A model generated the notes under the pieces. The model was not told where the DNA came from and made no database searches. It saw nothing but the letters and a program-made list of their open reading frames with translations. A program made the position numbers and the translations under genes. Below are positions 16,527 to 24,783 of a DNA stretch of 64,000 nucleotides, piece by piece; position 1 is the first letter of the stretch, and each line of letters starts with the position of its first letter. Source of the DNA: Streptomyces sp. NBC_01016 (GTDB lineage Bacteria > Actinomycetota > Actinomycetes > Streptomycetales > Streptomycetaceae); NCBI RefSeq assembly GCF_026341035.1, contig NZ_JAPEOQ010000001.1, positions 4,526,001 through 4,590,000 of the forward strand. Direction: 5' to 3'.

Positions 16527-18455
16527 TCAGGCCTCCGTGTCCAGTTCGAGGACCCGCACTCCGTACGGTGCGAGCGTCACCTCGTCGAGCGGCTTGCCGA
16601 GGCGGTCGGACGGGCGCACCGTCAGCTCCTCCTCCGCCTGGCTGACCAGCCACAGGAACCGCCGCCCGTCCTCGTGGACGAGGGTGTCCGCGCTGACCAG
16701 CGGCGTGTCCACGGTCACCGGACGTGCCGCTCCCGCGACCTCGGCGAGCGCCGCGTACAGCCGGTGCGTCTGCTCCGGGTTCACCCGCGCCGTACGCGCC
16801 GCCATGTGCTCCAGCGGGTACGTGGCGAGGACCGCCCGGCCCGCGCCGATCTCGTGCACGAGCAGCGCCGGACGGCCGTGCGCGTCCGTCGCGACGACCC
16901 GCGCGCCCTCCGGGACGACCGGCAGCCACGCGCGGCTGTCCTCGTTCCCCGCGACGGGGAAACGCAGCGTCTCACCGGCCCGCACGGATCCGAAGTCCTC
17001 GGTGAACGTCATGGCCAGCTCGTCGTCCTCGATCGGCTCCGCCACCCCGTACGACAGCTGCATCTCGACCCCGAACAGGCCGTCCAGGTCGTGGAACCAC
17101 GGCCCGCGCGTCCCCGGGTGCTCGCCCGAGCAGAACGACAGGTACACCGTCGCCCCCTCGCGCGCCCGCTGCTCCAGACCGCGCCGCGTCCGCGTCGTCA
17201 ACTGCCGCGTCGACGGCAGCAGATACAGCTGTACGTCACCGTCCTCCGGCAGCCCGTCGACCTCACGGACGAAGCCCACCGGCAGGTCCGCGCCGCGCGC
17301 GGCGACGTAGCCCTGCTGGAGCGAGCTGAAGATCAGCGGCCGGTCGGCGGGCCGGCTGTACGGGTAGCCCTTCTCCAGGAACGCCGGGACGACAAGCGCC
17401 GCGCCCGCGTCCGTGCGTCGGCAGCGCGGGAAGTCCACGTCCTTCAACACCTCGGCGAACGCCGCGAGTTCACGCAGCGGCTCCTTCGGGCGGCCCGCGC
17501 TGTCCGTGATCCCGAAGTGCATCTCGAACGGGTGGTGGTCGTACGGCGACTGCTCCCACAGGTCGTCGTAGTCCGTGTTGTTCCAGGCCATCCAGCCAGT
17601 GGCTCCGCCGAGCAGCGAGTTGTGCAGCGTCTGCCGGTAGTAGACGCCCGCGTTGCGCGCGGACACGGTGTCCGTGGAAAGCCCGAACTCCTCCAGGATC
17701 ACCGGCTTCCCGGTGACCGCGGCCAGCTCGCACTCGAACGCGGCCCGGTAGTGCTGGCGCGTCCTGTCCGTGTCCGAGCGGTAGACGTGCGGACCGACGA
17801 AGTCCACGTACGCGTCGGTGTCGCGCAGCGAGAACCCGTTGTCCTTGCCGGTGACCTCGATGCCCCACGCGCCGTCGCCGAGCGACACCGGCTGCGTGGC
17901 CCCGGCCGCCACCACGGCCTGACACATGAACTGCGCCCAGGCCGTCACCACGTCGGAGGACGGCGGGTCGACCTGGTAGATCCGGCCGTACCCCGGCATC
18001 TCGTTGGTGATCAGCCAGCCGGTCACCGCCGGGTGGTCCTTGAAACGCCGCGTCATCTCGGACGCGAACCACGCCTGCCGGCCGACCATCCACACGTCCT
18101 CGTACAGGTCGCGGTTGCCGCGCCAGGCGGGGTCCCAGTTCTCGCCGGACATGTGGCCGACGATGAAGGTGGGGACGGACCCCATGCCCAGTTCCTCGTG
18201 CGCGTCGAGGAAGTCCCGGAAGCGGTCGCAGAGTTGCTCGTCGATGCGGTGCGGCTCCGGGTGGAAGTCGGGCCAGTAGAAGAAGGACCGGGTCATGTTC
18301 AGACCGTGCTCGTGCAGGGCCCGGAGCTCCTCGCGCACGACGGCGGGGTCGTAGTTCCGCCACATGAGCGGACCGCCGGTGCGGGACCAGTAGTTGGCAC
18401 CGAGCCAGGGCAGGACGGCGGGGTGGTGGGACAGCTGGGCGCTGTGGCGACGCAT
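16527..18455 (-). CDS. GH5-like glycoside hydrolase with C-terminal Ig-like part
   Basis: 642 residues from the ATG at 18455 (CTGGAG upstream); no secretion signal. A TIM-barrel clan A catalytic core covers about 15-370: the acid/base Glu152 is in GWLITNEMP and the nucleophile Glu256 in VILEEFG. FVGPHVYRSD and WMAWNNTDYDD fit the family. The C-terminal 250 residues contain a beta-galactosidase trimerisation-like portion (VQLYLLPSTRQLTTRTRRGL) and a small terminal beta domain. Likely an intracellular beta-mannosidase or beta-galactosidase-type enzyme acting on oligosaccharides brought in by the ABC system in the same operon, together with GH3. Confidence 0.85.
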   Translation of the reverse strand: MRRHSAQLSHHPAVLPWLGANYWSRTGGPLMWRNYDPAVVREELRALHEHGLNMTRSFFYWPDFHPEPHRIDEQLCDRFRDFLDAHEELGMGSVPTFIVGHMSGENWDPAWRGNRDLYEDVWMVGRQAWFASEMTRRFKDHPAVTGWLITNEMPGYGRIYQVDPPSSDVVTAWAQFMCQAVVAAGATQPVSLGDGAWGIEVTGKDNGFSLRDTDAYVDFVGPHVYRSDTDRTRQHYRAAFECELAAVTGKPVILEEFGLSTDTVSARNAGVYYRQTLHNSLLGGATGWMAWNNTDYDDLWEQSPYDHHPFEMHFGITDSAGRPKEPLRELAAFAEVLKDVDFPRCRRTDAGAALVVPAFLEKGYPYSRPADRPLIFSSLQQGYVAARGADLPVGFVREVDGLPEDGDVQLYLLPSTRQLTTRTRRGLEQRAREGATVYLSFCSGEHPGTRGPWFHDLDGLFGVEMQLSYGVAEPIEDDELAMTFTEDFGSVRAGETLRFPVAGNEDSRAWLPVVPEGARVVATDAHGRPALLVHEIGAGRAVLATYPLEHMAARTARVNPEQTHRLYAALAEVAGAARPVTVDTPLVSADTLVHEDGRRFLWLVSQAEEELTVRPSDRLGKPLDEVTLAPYGVRVLELDTEA

Positions 18456-18511
18456 GGTGTTCTGCTCCAGAAGGTGGTGCCGAAAAGGTGGAAAGGTAAC
18501 GGGAGTTGGGT

Positions 18512-19543
18512 CTACGAACCTGCCGGCCCCGTCGACTCCCGTACGACGAGCCGTGGGCGTTCGGTCAGTTCGGGCGCGGGCACACCCTCCTCGCCGACCT
18601 CCGCGAGCAGCGCCCGCGCGGCCGCCGCGCCCACCACGGTCACCCGCTGGTCGACGGTGGTGAGCCGTGGGTGCAGCCAGCGGCCGAGCGGCAGGTCGTC
18701 GTAGCCGATGACGGACACATCGCCCGGGACCGAGAGGCCCGCGCGCTGGGCGGCGCCGATGCCGCACATCGCCATCGAGTCGTTGGCGTAGACGATCGCG
18801 GTGGGGCGGGGGGAGAGGGCGAGGAGCCGCTCCGTGGCGGCGATCGCGGCCTCGGCGGCGAAGTCCGTGGGGATCACGGCGGCCGGGGCGAGCCCGGACC
18901 GGGCGAGGGCATCGGTGAACACGCCCTGCCGGAAACGGGAGTGGACCAGCTCCGGCGGACCGGACACGTAGCCGATCCTCCGGTGGCCGAGGGCGAGCAG
19001 ATGCTCCACGGCCTCCGTGACACCGGTCTCCTGGTGGCTGAGCATCACCCCGTCCGGGCCGCCGAGCAGCACGAACGGCAGGCCGAGGCGCCGAAGTTGG
19101 GCCGGACGCGGGTCGTCGATCCGGCTCTCCGTGAGCACCGCACCGTCCACCCGACCCTCGGCGGCGAACCGCTCGTACAGCCGGCCCTCCTCGGCGACAT
19201 CCGCGACCAGGTGAAGCAGCAGACCGTAGCCGCGCGGCGCCAGCTCGCTCTCCAGGCCGTTGATCAGCTCGCTGAAGTGCGGGTCCGTGCCCAGGACATC
19301 GCTGGGGCGGCGCACCACGAGGGCGATGGTGTGGCTGCGGGAGCGGCGCAGGGCGCTCGCCGCCGCGTTCGGCGACCAGCCGAGGCGGGCCGCGGCGTCC
19401 TGCACGCGCTGCCGGGTGGGTTCGGAGATCCGCCCCGTACCGTTGAACACCTTCGACACCGCGGCCGGTGACACCCCGGCCTCGGCCGCCACGTCCTTGA
19501 TGGTCGGGCGCTTGCCCGACGGCTGCGTCCGCACCGCACTCAC
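18512..19543 (-). CDS. LacI family transcriptional regulator
   Basis: 343 residues from a GTG at 19543 that overlaps the permease stop codon (GTGA), so translation is probably coupled. The N-terminal HTH is RPTIKDVAAEAGVSPAAVSK with hinge helix NAAASALRRSRS, followed by the periplasmic-binding-protein-like sugar domain (TIALVVRRPSD, YANDSMAMCGIGAAQ, VSVIGYDDLPLGRWLHP). It lies inside the operon it should control. The perfect palindrome at 22784-22799, before the first gene, is its likely operator. Confidence 0.92.
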   Translation of the reverse strand: MSAVRTQPSGKRPTIKDVAAEAGVSPAAVSKVFNGTGRISEPTRQRVQDAAARLGWSPNAAASALRRSRSHTIALVVRRPSDVLGTDPHFSELINGLESELAPRGYGLLLHLVADVAEEGRLYERFAAEGRVDGAVLTESRIDDPRPAQLRRLGLPFVLLGGPDGVMLSHQETGVTEAVEHLLALGHRRIGYVSGPPELVHSRFRQGVFTDALARSGLAPAAVIPTDFAAEAAIAATERLLALSPRPTAIVYANDSMAMCGIGAAQRAGLSVPGDVSVIGYDDLPLGRWLHPRLTTVDQRVTVVGAAAARALLAEVGEEGVPAPELTERPRLVVRESTGPAGS

Positions 19544-20409
19544 ATCTTCACCGCGCCACTGACCAGGGCCGTCTGCATCCTCTTCTGCAGCACCGTGTAC
19601 ACGAGCCACACCGGGACGAGGGTGAGCACGGTGCCCGCCGTCAGCACACCGTAGTCCGTGCCGGTCACCGACTTCAGGGTGGGCAGGGCGACTTGGACCG
19701 TGCGCAGGTCCGGGTCGGGGCCGATGAGGACGAGGGAGTACAGGTACTCGTTCCAGAAACTCAGGAAGTTGAGGAGCAGCACCGTGGCGATGCCGGGCAG
19801 ACACATCGGCGTGTAGACGTGGCGCAGCACCGCGAAGGTGGAGGCGCCGTCCATCCGTGCGGCCTCCTCCATCTCCTTCGGGATGGTCCGCATGAACTGC
19901 ACCAGGATCACCACCGACAGCGGCAGCGCGGTCGCCGGGAGCAGCAGCACCATGAACGTACGGGTGTGGAAGAGGCCCGCGGCGGCCGCGAGCAGGAACG
20001 TGGGGAACAGGGCGGCGAACGTCGGGATCAGGAACCCGAGCGAGAACACCTTCTCGATCACCGACGCCGCCCGGCCCTCGGAGCGGGCGAGCGCGAACGC
20101 CGCCGGAACCGCGAGCCCGAGCGTCAACGCCAGGGCCACCACGGTCACAAGAGCGGAGTTCACCACCGCGGTGCCGAGGCCCGCGGTCCGGAAGGCCGTC
20201 GTGAAGTTGTCGAGGCCGAGCGAGGCCGGCGGCGCCAACGGGCTGCCGAAGATCGCGTCATTGGACTTGAACGAGGACGCGACGAAGTAGTACAGCGGCA
20301 CCGCGAGCAGCACCGCGTACCCCCACACCAGGATGTGCGCGGGCCACCACGACCGGCCGAACTTCGCATGACTCTTGCTCACATGACTCTTGCTCATGGG
20401 AACGCTCAT
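19540..20409 (-). CDS. carbohydrate ABC transporter permease (MalG type)
   Basis: 289 residues with six hydrophobic helices. The EAA loop, EMEEAARMDGASTFAVLRHV, is the ATPase-coupling motif of MalG-type permeases. ATG at 20409 (GGAG 11 nt upstream; a second ATG at 20397 is possible). The cytoplasmic N-terminus has a five-residue duplication (SKSHV/SKSHA) coded by a 15-bp tandem repeat. It follows the partner permease by 29 bp. No ATPase gene is in the operon; Streptomyces sugar importers usually share the ATPase MsiK. Confidence 0.92.
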   Translation of the reverse strand: MSVPMSKSHVSKSHAKFGRSWWPAHILVWGYAVLLAVPLYYFVASSFKSNDAIFGSPLAPPASLGLDNFTTAFRTAGLGTAVVNSALVTVVALALTLGLAVPAAFALARSEGRAASVIEKVFSLGFLIPTFAALFPTFLLAAAAGLFHTRTFMVLLLPATALPLSVVILVQFMRTIPKEMEEAARMDGASTFAVLRHVYTPMCLPGIATVLLLNFLSFWNEYLYSLVLIGPDPDLRTVQVALPTLKSVTGTDYGVLTAGTVLTLVPVWLVYTVLQKRMQTALVSGAVKM

Positions 20410-20438
20410 GGGGAAAACAGCTCCGATCGGCTCAAGAC

Positions 20439-21374
20439 TCAGTGGGTGGCGCGGAAGACACGGCGGATGGTCAGCAGGCCCACGAGCCCGGAGAGGAACA
20501 GGATCACGCCCACGGCCTGGCTGTATCCGAGGTCCGCCTCGATGAACGCCTTCTGGTAGACGAGGAAGGACAGCGTCGTCGACGAGGTGCCCGGGCCGCC
20601 CTGGGTGAGCAGCAGCACGTTCTGGGCGGAGCCGAACAGCGTCCACAGCAGCTGCAGCATCGTCACCACACCCACGTAGTCCCGCACGACCGGGAAGTGG
20701 ATGCGCCACATCGTCCGCCAGTGCCCCGCCCCGTCCAACTGCGCGGCCTCACCGAGGTCTTCGGGCACGCTGGACAGGCGCGCCGCGAACAGCACGGCGG
20801 TGAAACCGATGCCCGCCCAGATGTCCATGGCGATCAGGCAGTACAGGGCCGTCGAGGGGCTGGCCAGCCAGGCGTCGGTGAGCGAGTCGAGGCCGAGCCC
20901 CGACAGGGCGCCGTTGAGCAGGCCGTCGGGGGAGAGGGCGGCGTAGAAGACCATCGCCTTCGCCGGCGTGGAGATCAGACCGGGCACGAACAGCAGATAC
21001 CGGATGACGCGATGGCCCGGCGGCCGCTGCGCCACGTAGTAGCCGATCATGTACGCGCACACGATCATCACCGGCAGCGCGATCACGAGCTGGACCGCGG
21101 TGTTGCGCACGGCGGCCCAGAAGGCCGGATCGGCGAAAACGGTACGGAAGTTGTCGAGGCCGGCGAAGGACACCGGCTGGAGCATGCCCGGCCAGTGCAG
21201 GGCCGCGATCACGAAGATCGCGACCATCGGGCCGACCATGAACAGCAGGTACCAGACGAGCGCGGGCAGCGCGAGGATCGTGCTGCCCTGGCCGCCCTTG
21301 CGGCCGCCGCCGGGCTTTACGGGGGAGGGGGTCCGGCCCGCGGTGGCGGCGGGCCGAGACGTGGTGATCGTCAT
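20439..21374 (-). CDS. carbohydrate ABC transporter permease (MalF type)
   Basis: 311 residues with six transmembrane helices after a basic, Pro/Gly-rich cytoplasmic tail of about 30 residues. The EAA loop is EDLGEAAQLDGAGHWRTMWR, and the following HFPVVRDYVGVVTMLQLLW is typical of MalF/LacF permeases. It lies between the binding protein and the MalG-type permease, so it forms the other half of the channel. The 100-bp gap upstream holds an 18-bp tandem repeat. Confidence 0.92.
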   Translation of the reverse strand: MTITTSRPAATAGRTPSPVKPGGGRKGGQGSTILALPALVWYLLFMVGPMVAIFVIAALHWPGMLQPVSFAGLDNFRTVFADPAFWAAVRNTAVQLVIALPVMIVCAYMIGYYVAQRPPGHRVIRYLLFVPGLISTPAKAMVFYAALSPDGLLNGALSGLGLDSLTDAWLASPSTALYCLIAMDIWAGIGFTAVLFAARLSSVPEDLGEAAQLDGAGHWRTMWRIHFPVVRDYVGVVTMLQLLWTLFGSAQNVLLLTQGGPGTSSTTLSFLVYQKAFIEADLGYSQAVGVILFLSGLVGLLTIRRVFRATH

Positions 21375-21406
21375 CGGGGTCGACTTCCGTTCTCGACGTT
21401 CTCGGC

Positions 21407-21442
21407 GTTCTCAGCGGGCTCGACGTTCTCAGCGGGCTCGAC
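21407..21442. repeat. 18-bp tandem repeat, two copies
   Basis: GTTCTCAGCGGGCTCGAC is repeated exactly at 21407-21424 and 21425-21442, in the gap between the binding-protein stop and the MalF-type permease start. No function is apparent. Confidence 0.85.
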
Positions 21443-21476
21443 GATGTCGGCGCTCTCGGTGTGCTCCACGGCGGGC

Positions 21477-22760
21477 TCAGGCGGAGCGGTACGCGGATTC
21501 CAGCGCCGTACGGATGGCGCGCGCGGAGGTGCCGGGGGTGAAGGCGGTCGACGTCGCCTGGATCAGGGGCTGTGCGGCGGCGGCCGGGATGTACTGGTCC
21601 GGGAGCACCACCTGGCCGACGGAGCCGCCGAGTTGCTGCGCCTTCGCCACCAGCGGGAAGTCCGTGCTGAGCGCGTCGGTGACCACCGACATGTCGCGGC
21701 CGCCCTCAGTGACGAAGCGGTCCACGACCTCGGGCCGGTACATGAAGCGGATGAACCGCTCGACCGTCTCGATCTTCTTCACCCCGTTCGGGCTGACCCA
21801 GAAGCCGGAGACGGTGTACGTGCGCAGGATGGTCGGCTTCTTCTGAGCGGCGCCGTCGGCCAGCGGGAAACCGCCGACCGAAGTGGTCTTGACAACGTTG
21901 TCGGGCACGCTGGCGAGGGCCGAGGACATCGCCGACTGCATGGCCGCGTGCCCGGTGTTGAACTGCGTCGTCATCGCGTCCGATGTGAGCCCCTGCGCCT
22001 TGTCGGCGAACACCCCGGCGTCGCGCAGATCCACGAAGTACCCGATGCCCTCCTGGGCGCCGCGCGAGCCGCTGAAGTCGCCCGTGCGGTACAGGTGTCG
22101 GGCCTCGGCAGGCGTCAGGAACGTCTGGATGACCTGGGCGAGCAGCTTCTGCCCCGTCCAGTCGTTGCCGCCCACCGTGAACGGCGTGATGCCCTTGCCG
22201 CGCAACTTCTTTGCGGCGGCGACGAGTTCGTCGGATGTGGCCGGCGGGGCGTCGACCCCGGCGCGCTCAAGGAGTGCGTGATTGAAGGCGATCGGCCAGT
22301 TCGTCCCGATGTACGGGAAGGCGCGCAGCCTGCCCTCGGTGTCGGTCCACTCGGTGACTGCCTTCGGGATGATCCGCTCGCGCAGCCCCCAGTCGTCGAG
22401 ATAGCCGCCGACCGGAACGGTGGCGCCGACCTCGGTCCACGACAGTGTCTTGTCGTAGAGGTTGACCATCACGACATCGGCCTCGGCGCGCGCGAGCCGC
22501 GAGGTCTCGTAGACCTGCCCGAGGTCATCGCCGTTGATGAGGTTCTTCACGGTGATGTCCGGGTTTTCCTTGCGGAACTGGTTCACGACCGCGCGGAACG
22601 TGGGGGAGCCGGGCGCGTTCCCGCCCATCTGGCTGTGGATCACCAGGGTGTCGGGGTCGGAGCCATAGGCGGAGAACGCACTGCACGCACTGAGCGCGGG
22701 CGCCGCCGCAAGGCCCGCACCCAGAGCCATGAAGCCGCGTCGATTCATCGGGGAGCGCAA
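21477..22760 (-). CDS. sugar ABC transporter substrate-binding lipoprotein
   Basis: 427 residues. The start is probably the TTG at 22760, since AGGAGG lies 9 nt upstream; the ATG four codons later is too far from it. The signal has RR (MNRRGFMALGAGLAA) and the lipobox ALSAC with a lipidated Cys near residue 26, so Tat export is possible. The mature part is a cluster-B type solute-binding protein (DTLVIHSQMGG, FRKENPDITVKNLINGDDLG, YIGTNWPIAFNHALLERAGV). It delivers an oligosaccharide to the two permeases. First gene of the six-gene operon, behind the palindrome at 22784-22799. Confidence 0.92.
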   Translation of the reverse strand: MRSPMNRRGFMALGAGLAAAPALSACSAFSAYGSDPDTLVIHSQMGGNAPGSPTFRAVVNQFRKENPDITVKNLINGDDLGQVYETSRLARAEADVVMVNLYDKTLSWTEVGATVPVGGYLDDWGLRERIIPKAVTEWTDTEGRLRAFPYIGTNWPIAFNHALLERAGVDAPPATSDELVAAAKKLRGKGITPFTVGGNDWTGQKLLAQVIQTFLTPAEARHLYRTGDFSGSRGAQEGIGYFVDLRDAGVFADKAQGLTSDAMTTQFNTGHAAMQSAMSSALASVPDNVVKTTSVGGFPLADGAAQKKPTILRTYTVSGFWVSPNGVKKIETVERFIRFMYRPEVVDRFVTEGGRDMSVVTDALSTDFPLVAKAQQLGGSVGQVVLPDQYIPAAAAQPLIQATSTAFTPGTSARAIRTALESAYRSA

Positions 22761-22783
22761 GGCGGGAGGCCTCCTGTCGCGTT

Positions 22784-22799
22784 GGTATATCGATATACC
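22784..22799. promoter_or_regulatory. 16-bp perfect palindrome, LacI-type operator
   Basis: GGTATATCGATATACC is fully symmetrical with the central CG that LacI-family regulators prefer. It lies 24 bp before the TTG start of the binding-protein gene, where it would block transcription of the operon that contains the LacI gene. An AT-rich 16-mer in this GC-rich sequence is unlikely by chance. Confidence 0.8.
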
Positions 22800-22890
22800 T
22801 TCGGGGTGCGAGCACCGTAAGCAGGAAGCGGAACGGGGTCAACCCCTTGACGCGGACGACGAGTTGCGCGGGGTGGCCGGGGGGAGGGCT

Positions 22891-23430
22891 TCAGCCGGAC
22901 GCCGTGACCGGGGGCCGCATGCCGAGCCACTGCTCGGCGTCCCAGGCCTCGAACCGCTCGACCTCGGTGAATCCCAACTTGGCCGCGAGACGCATCGAGC
23001 CGGTGTTGGCGGTCTGGGTGGTGAGCATCACTGGTTCTCCGGGGAGGACGCCGTCTAGCCAGGCGAGCGCCGCCGCGCACGCTTCGGACGCGTACCCGGC
23101 CCCCCAGGCCCGCGGCAGGAACAGATAGCCGAGGTCGGCCTTGCCCGCGGCGGCCGGACGTTGATGCATCGGCGCCCTCCGGAGCAGGAGCTGGCCGATC
23201 ATCGCCCCGTCGAGCTCGACGACGAAGCTCCCGGGCCACCGCTCGGGCACCGCAGGCAGCTCACGCTCGAGCACGTCGCGCGGCCTGGGGCCGCCGAGGT
23301 AGGTGTGCACCTCCGGCGAGGCGAGCAACTCGACGAACGCCGCCCGGTCCCGGGCCTCGGACCCGCGGAGCACGAGCCTCTCGGTCCTGATCGGCTCCGG
23401 TGGCCAGCTGTTGAGCACCAGTTCGTCCAT
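22891..23430 (-). CDS. GNAT family N-acetyltransferase
   Basis: 179 residues of the RimJ/RimL-like GNAT type. The opening IRTERLVLRGSEARDRAAF is the usual first strand and helix, and the acetyl-CoA loop region is LGYLFLPRAWGAGYASEACAAAL (two pieces: LGYLFLPRAWGAGY and ASEACAAAL, about residues 99-121). NTGSMRLAAKLGFTEVERF near 142 completes the fold. The acceptor is not inferable. Monocistronic, divergent from the ECF41-linked oxidoreductase. Confidence 0.88.
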   Translation of the reverse strand: MDELVLNSWPPEPIRTERLVLRGSEARDRAAFVELLASPEVHTYLGGPRPRDVLERELPAVPERWPGSFVVELDGAMIGQLLLRRAPMHQRPAAAGKADLGYLFLPRAWGAGYASEACAAALAWLDGVLPGEPVMLTTQTANTGSMRLAAKLGFTEVERFEAWDAEQWLGMRPPVTASG

Positions 23431-23473
23431 CGGCGCACGCTAACAGGCGGTCGAAGTGATCCGGGTCACAACG

Positions 23474-23500
23474 TGTCACAGGGGGTGTGCGGCCGGTGTC
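23474..23500 (+). promoter_or_regulatory. predicted ECF41-type promoter
   Basis: TGTCACA (23474-23480), 16 bp, then TGTC (23497-23500). The known ECF41 consensus is TGTCACA-N16-CGTC, so only one -10 base differs. The first transcribed base would be near 23506, about 40 nt before the oxidoreductase ATG. The ECF41 gene itself is the second gene of this unit, so it would be autoregulated. Confidence 0.72.
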
Positions 23501-23547
23501 TTGAGCTCGAACCGCTCGAACGGCTCGACAACGAGGGAGATTTCATC

Positions 23548-24750
23548 ATGGTTGAGAACACCGACGTGGTGGTGCTCGGCGGCGGATACGCCGGCGTCAT
23601 GGCGGCCAATCGCCTCACGCAGCGCGACGACGTGACCGTGACGCTGATCAACCCGCGCCCCACCTTCGTCCACCGGGTCCGGCTGCACCAGCTGGTGGGC
23701 GGGACCGACGCCGCTGTCGTCGACTACCGCGAGGTCCTGGCGGAGGGGGTTCGGCTGGTGGTCGACAGCGCGACCCGGATCGACGCGGCGGGGCGCGGTG
23801 TCGAGCTGGCGGGCGGCAGCGCGGTCCGCTACGACCACCTGGTCTACGCCGTGGGCAGCGGCAGCGCCGACCCGCAGGTGCCGGGGGCGGCCGAGTTCGC
23901 CCACCCGATCGCCGCCCTGGAGGACGCGCGGCGGCTGCTGCCCGTCCTCGACGCCGCGCCCGCGTCGGCCGCGGTGACGGTCGTCGGTGCCGGCCCGACA
24001 GGCATCGAGACCGCCGCCGAACTGGCGGAGCAGGGCCGCGACGTGACTCTGGTCTGCGGCGGGCTGCTCGGTCCGTATCTGCACCGTCGGGGGCGGCGGT
24101 CGGTGGCCGGGCGGCTGGCGGCGCTCGGGGTGAAGGTCGTGGCCGGTCCTGGCACGAAGGTGGCGGCGGTGACATGTGACGCGGTGCGTCTCGCCGACGG
24201 CCGGGAGCTGCCGAGCGCCGTGACGATCTGGACCGCGGGCTTCGGCGTGCCGGACCTGGCCGCCCGCAGCGGGCTGAGCGTCGATGCCCTGGGGCGGCTG
24301 CTCACGGACGAGACGCTGACGAGCGTGGACGACGACCGCATCGTCGCGGCCGGGGACTCGGCGGCTCCGTCGGGACTGCCGTTGCGAATGAGCTGCCAGA
24401 CGGCGATGCCGCTGGGCGCGCGGGCCGCCGACACGGTGCTCAGCAGGTTGGCGGGTGAGCGGCCCGAGACCCTCAACCAGTCGTTCGGGGCGCAGTGCAT
24501 CAGCCTGGGCCGGGGCGTCGGCGTCTTCCAGTTCGGCAACAGGTCCGACGTCGCGGTCTGGTTCCACATCGGCGGTCGCCTCGGCGCGAAGATGAAGGAA
24601 GGCGTGTGCAAGGGCATCGTGAAGCACCTGGCCGACGAGGCGCACAAGCCCGGCGGGTACGGCCTGCACCGCATGAAGGGAGGCGCCGGCCGCCGCGAGG
24701 CGCTGGAGTCCATGCAGGCCGCGGCGCCGGTCGCCGAACGGGTTTCCTAG
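23548..24750 (+). CDS. NAD(P)/FAD-dependent oxidoreductase, NDH-2 like
   Basis: 400 residues from the ATG at 23548. The FAD motif VVVLGGGYAGVMAANRL is at about 7-23, and the second nucleotide-binding motif VTVVGAGPTGIETAAELAEQ at about 146-165. VAAGDSAAPSGLPLRMSCQT near 270 is the C-terminal FAD contact. The type resembles type II NADH dehydrogenases and is a usual ECF41 partner (the COE groups: carboxymuconolactone decarboxylase, oxidoreductase, epimerase). It is followed after 33 bp by the ECF41 sigma gene. Electron acceptor unknown. Confidence 0.88.
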   Translation: MVENTDVVVLGGGYAGVMAANRLTQRDDVTVTLINPRPTFVHRVRLHQLVGGTDAAVVDYREVLAEGVRLVVDSATRIDAAGRGVELAGGSAVRYDHLVYAVGSGSADPQVPGAAEFAHPIAALEDARRLLPVLDAAPASAAVTVVGAGPTGIETAAELAEQGRDVTLVCGGLLGPYLHRRGRRSVAGRLAALGVKVVAGPGTKVAAVTCDAVRLADGRELPSAVTIWTAGFGVPDLAARSGLSVDALGRLLTDETLTSVDDDRIVAAGDSAAPSGLPLRMSCQTAMPLGARAADTVLSRLAGERPETLNQSFGAQCISLGRGVGVFQFGNRSDVAVWFHIGGRLGAKMKEGVCKGIVKHLADEAHKPGGYGLHRMKGGAGRREALESMQAAAPVAERVS

Positions 24751-24783
24751 ATCCGGGCCCGTCGAGGGGGAGAAGATCCAGGC

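Noticed and set aside
13431..18704. A 1757-codon open frame on the plus strand
   Set aside because: It runs antisense to the GH3 and GH5-like genes and through the LysR gene in another frame; the composition (Arg/Pro/Val/His-rich, no domain) is what GC-rich DNA gives in the frame opposite good codons.
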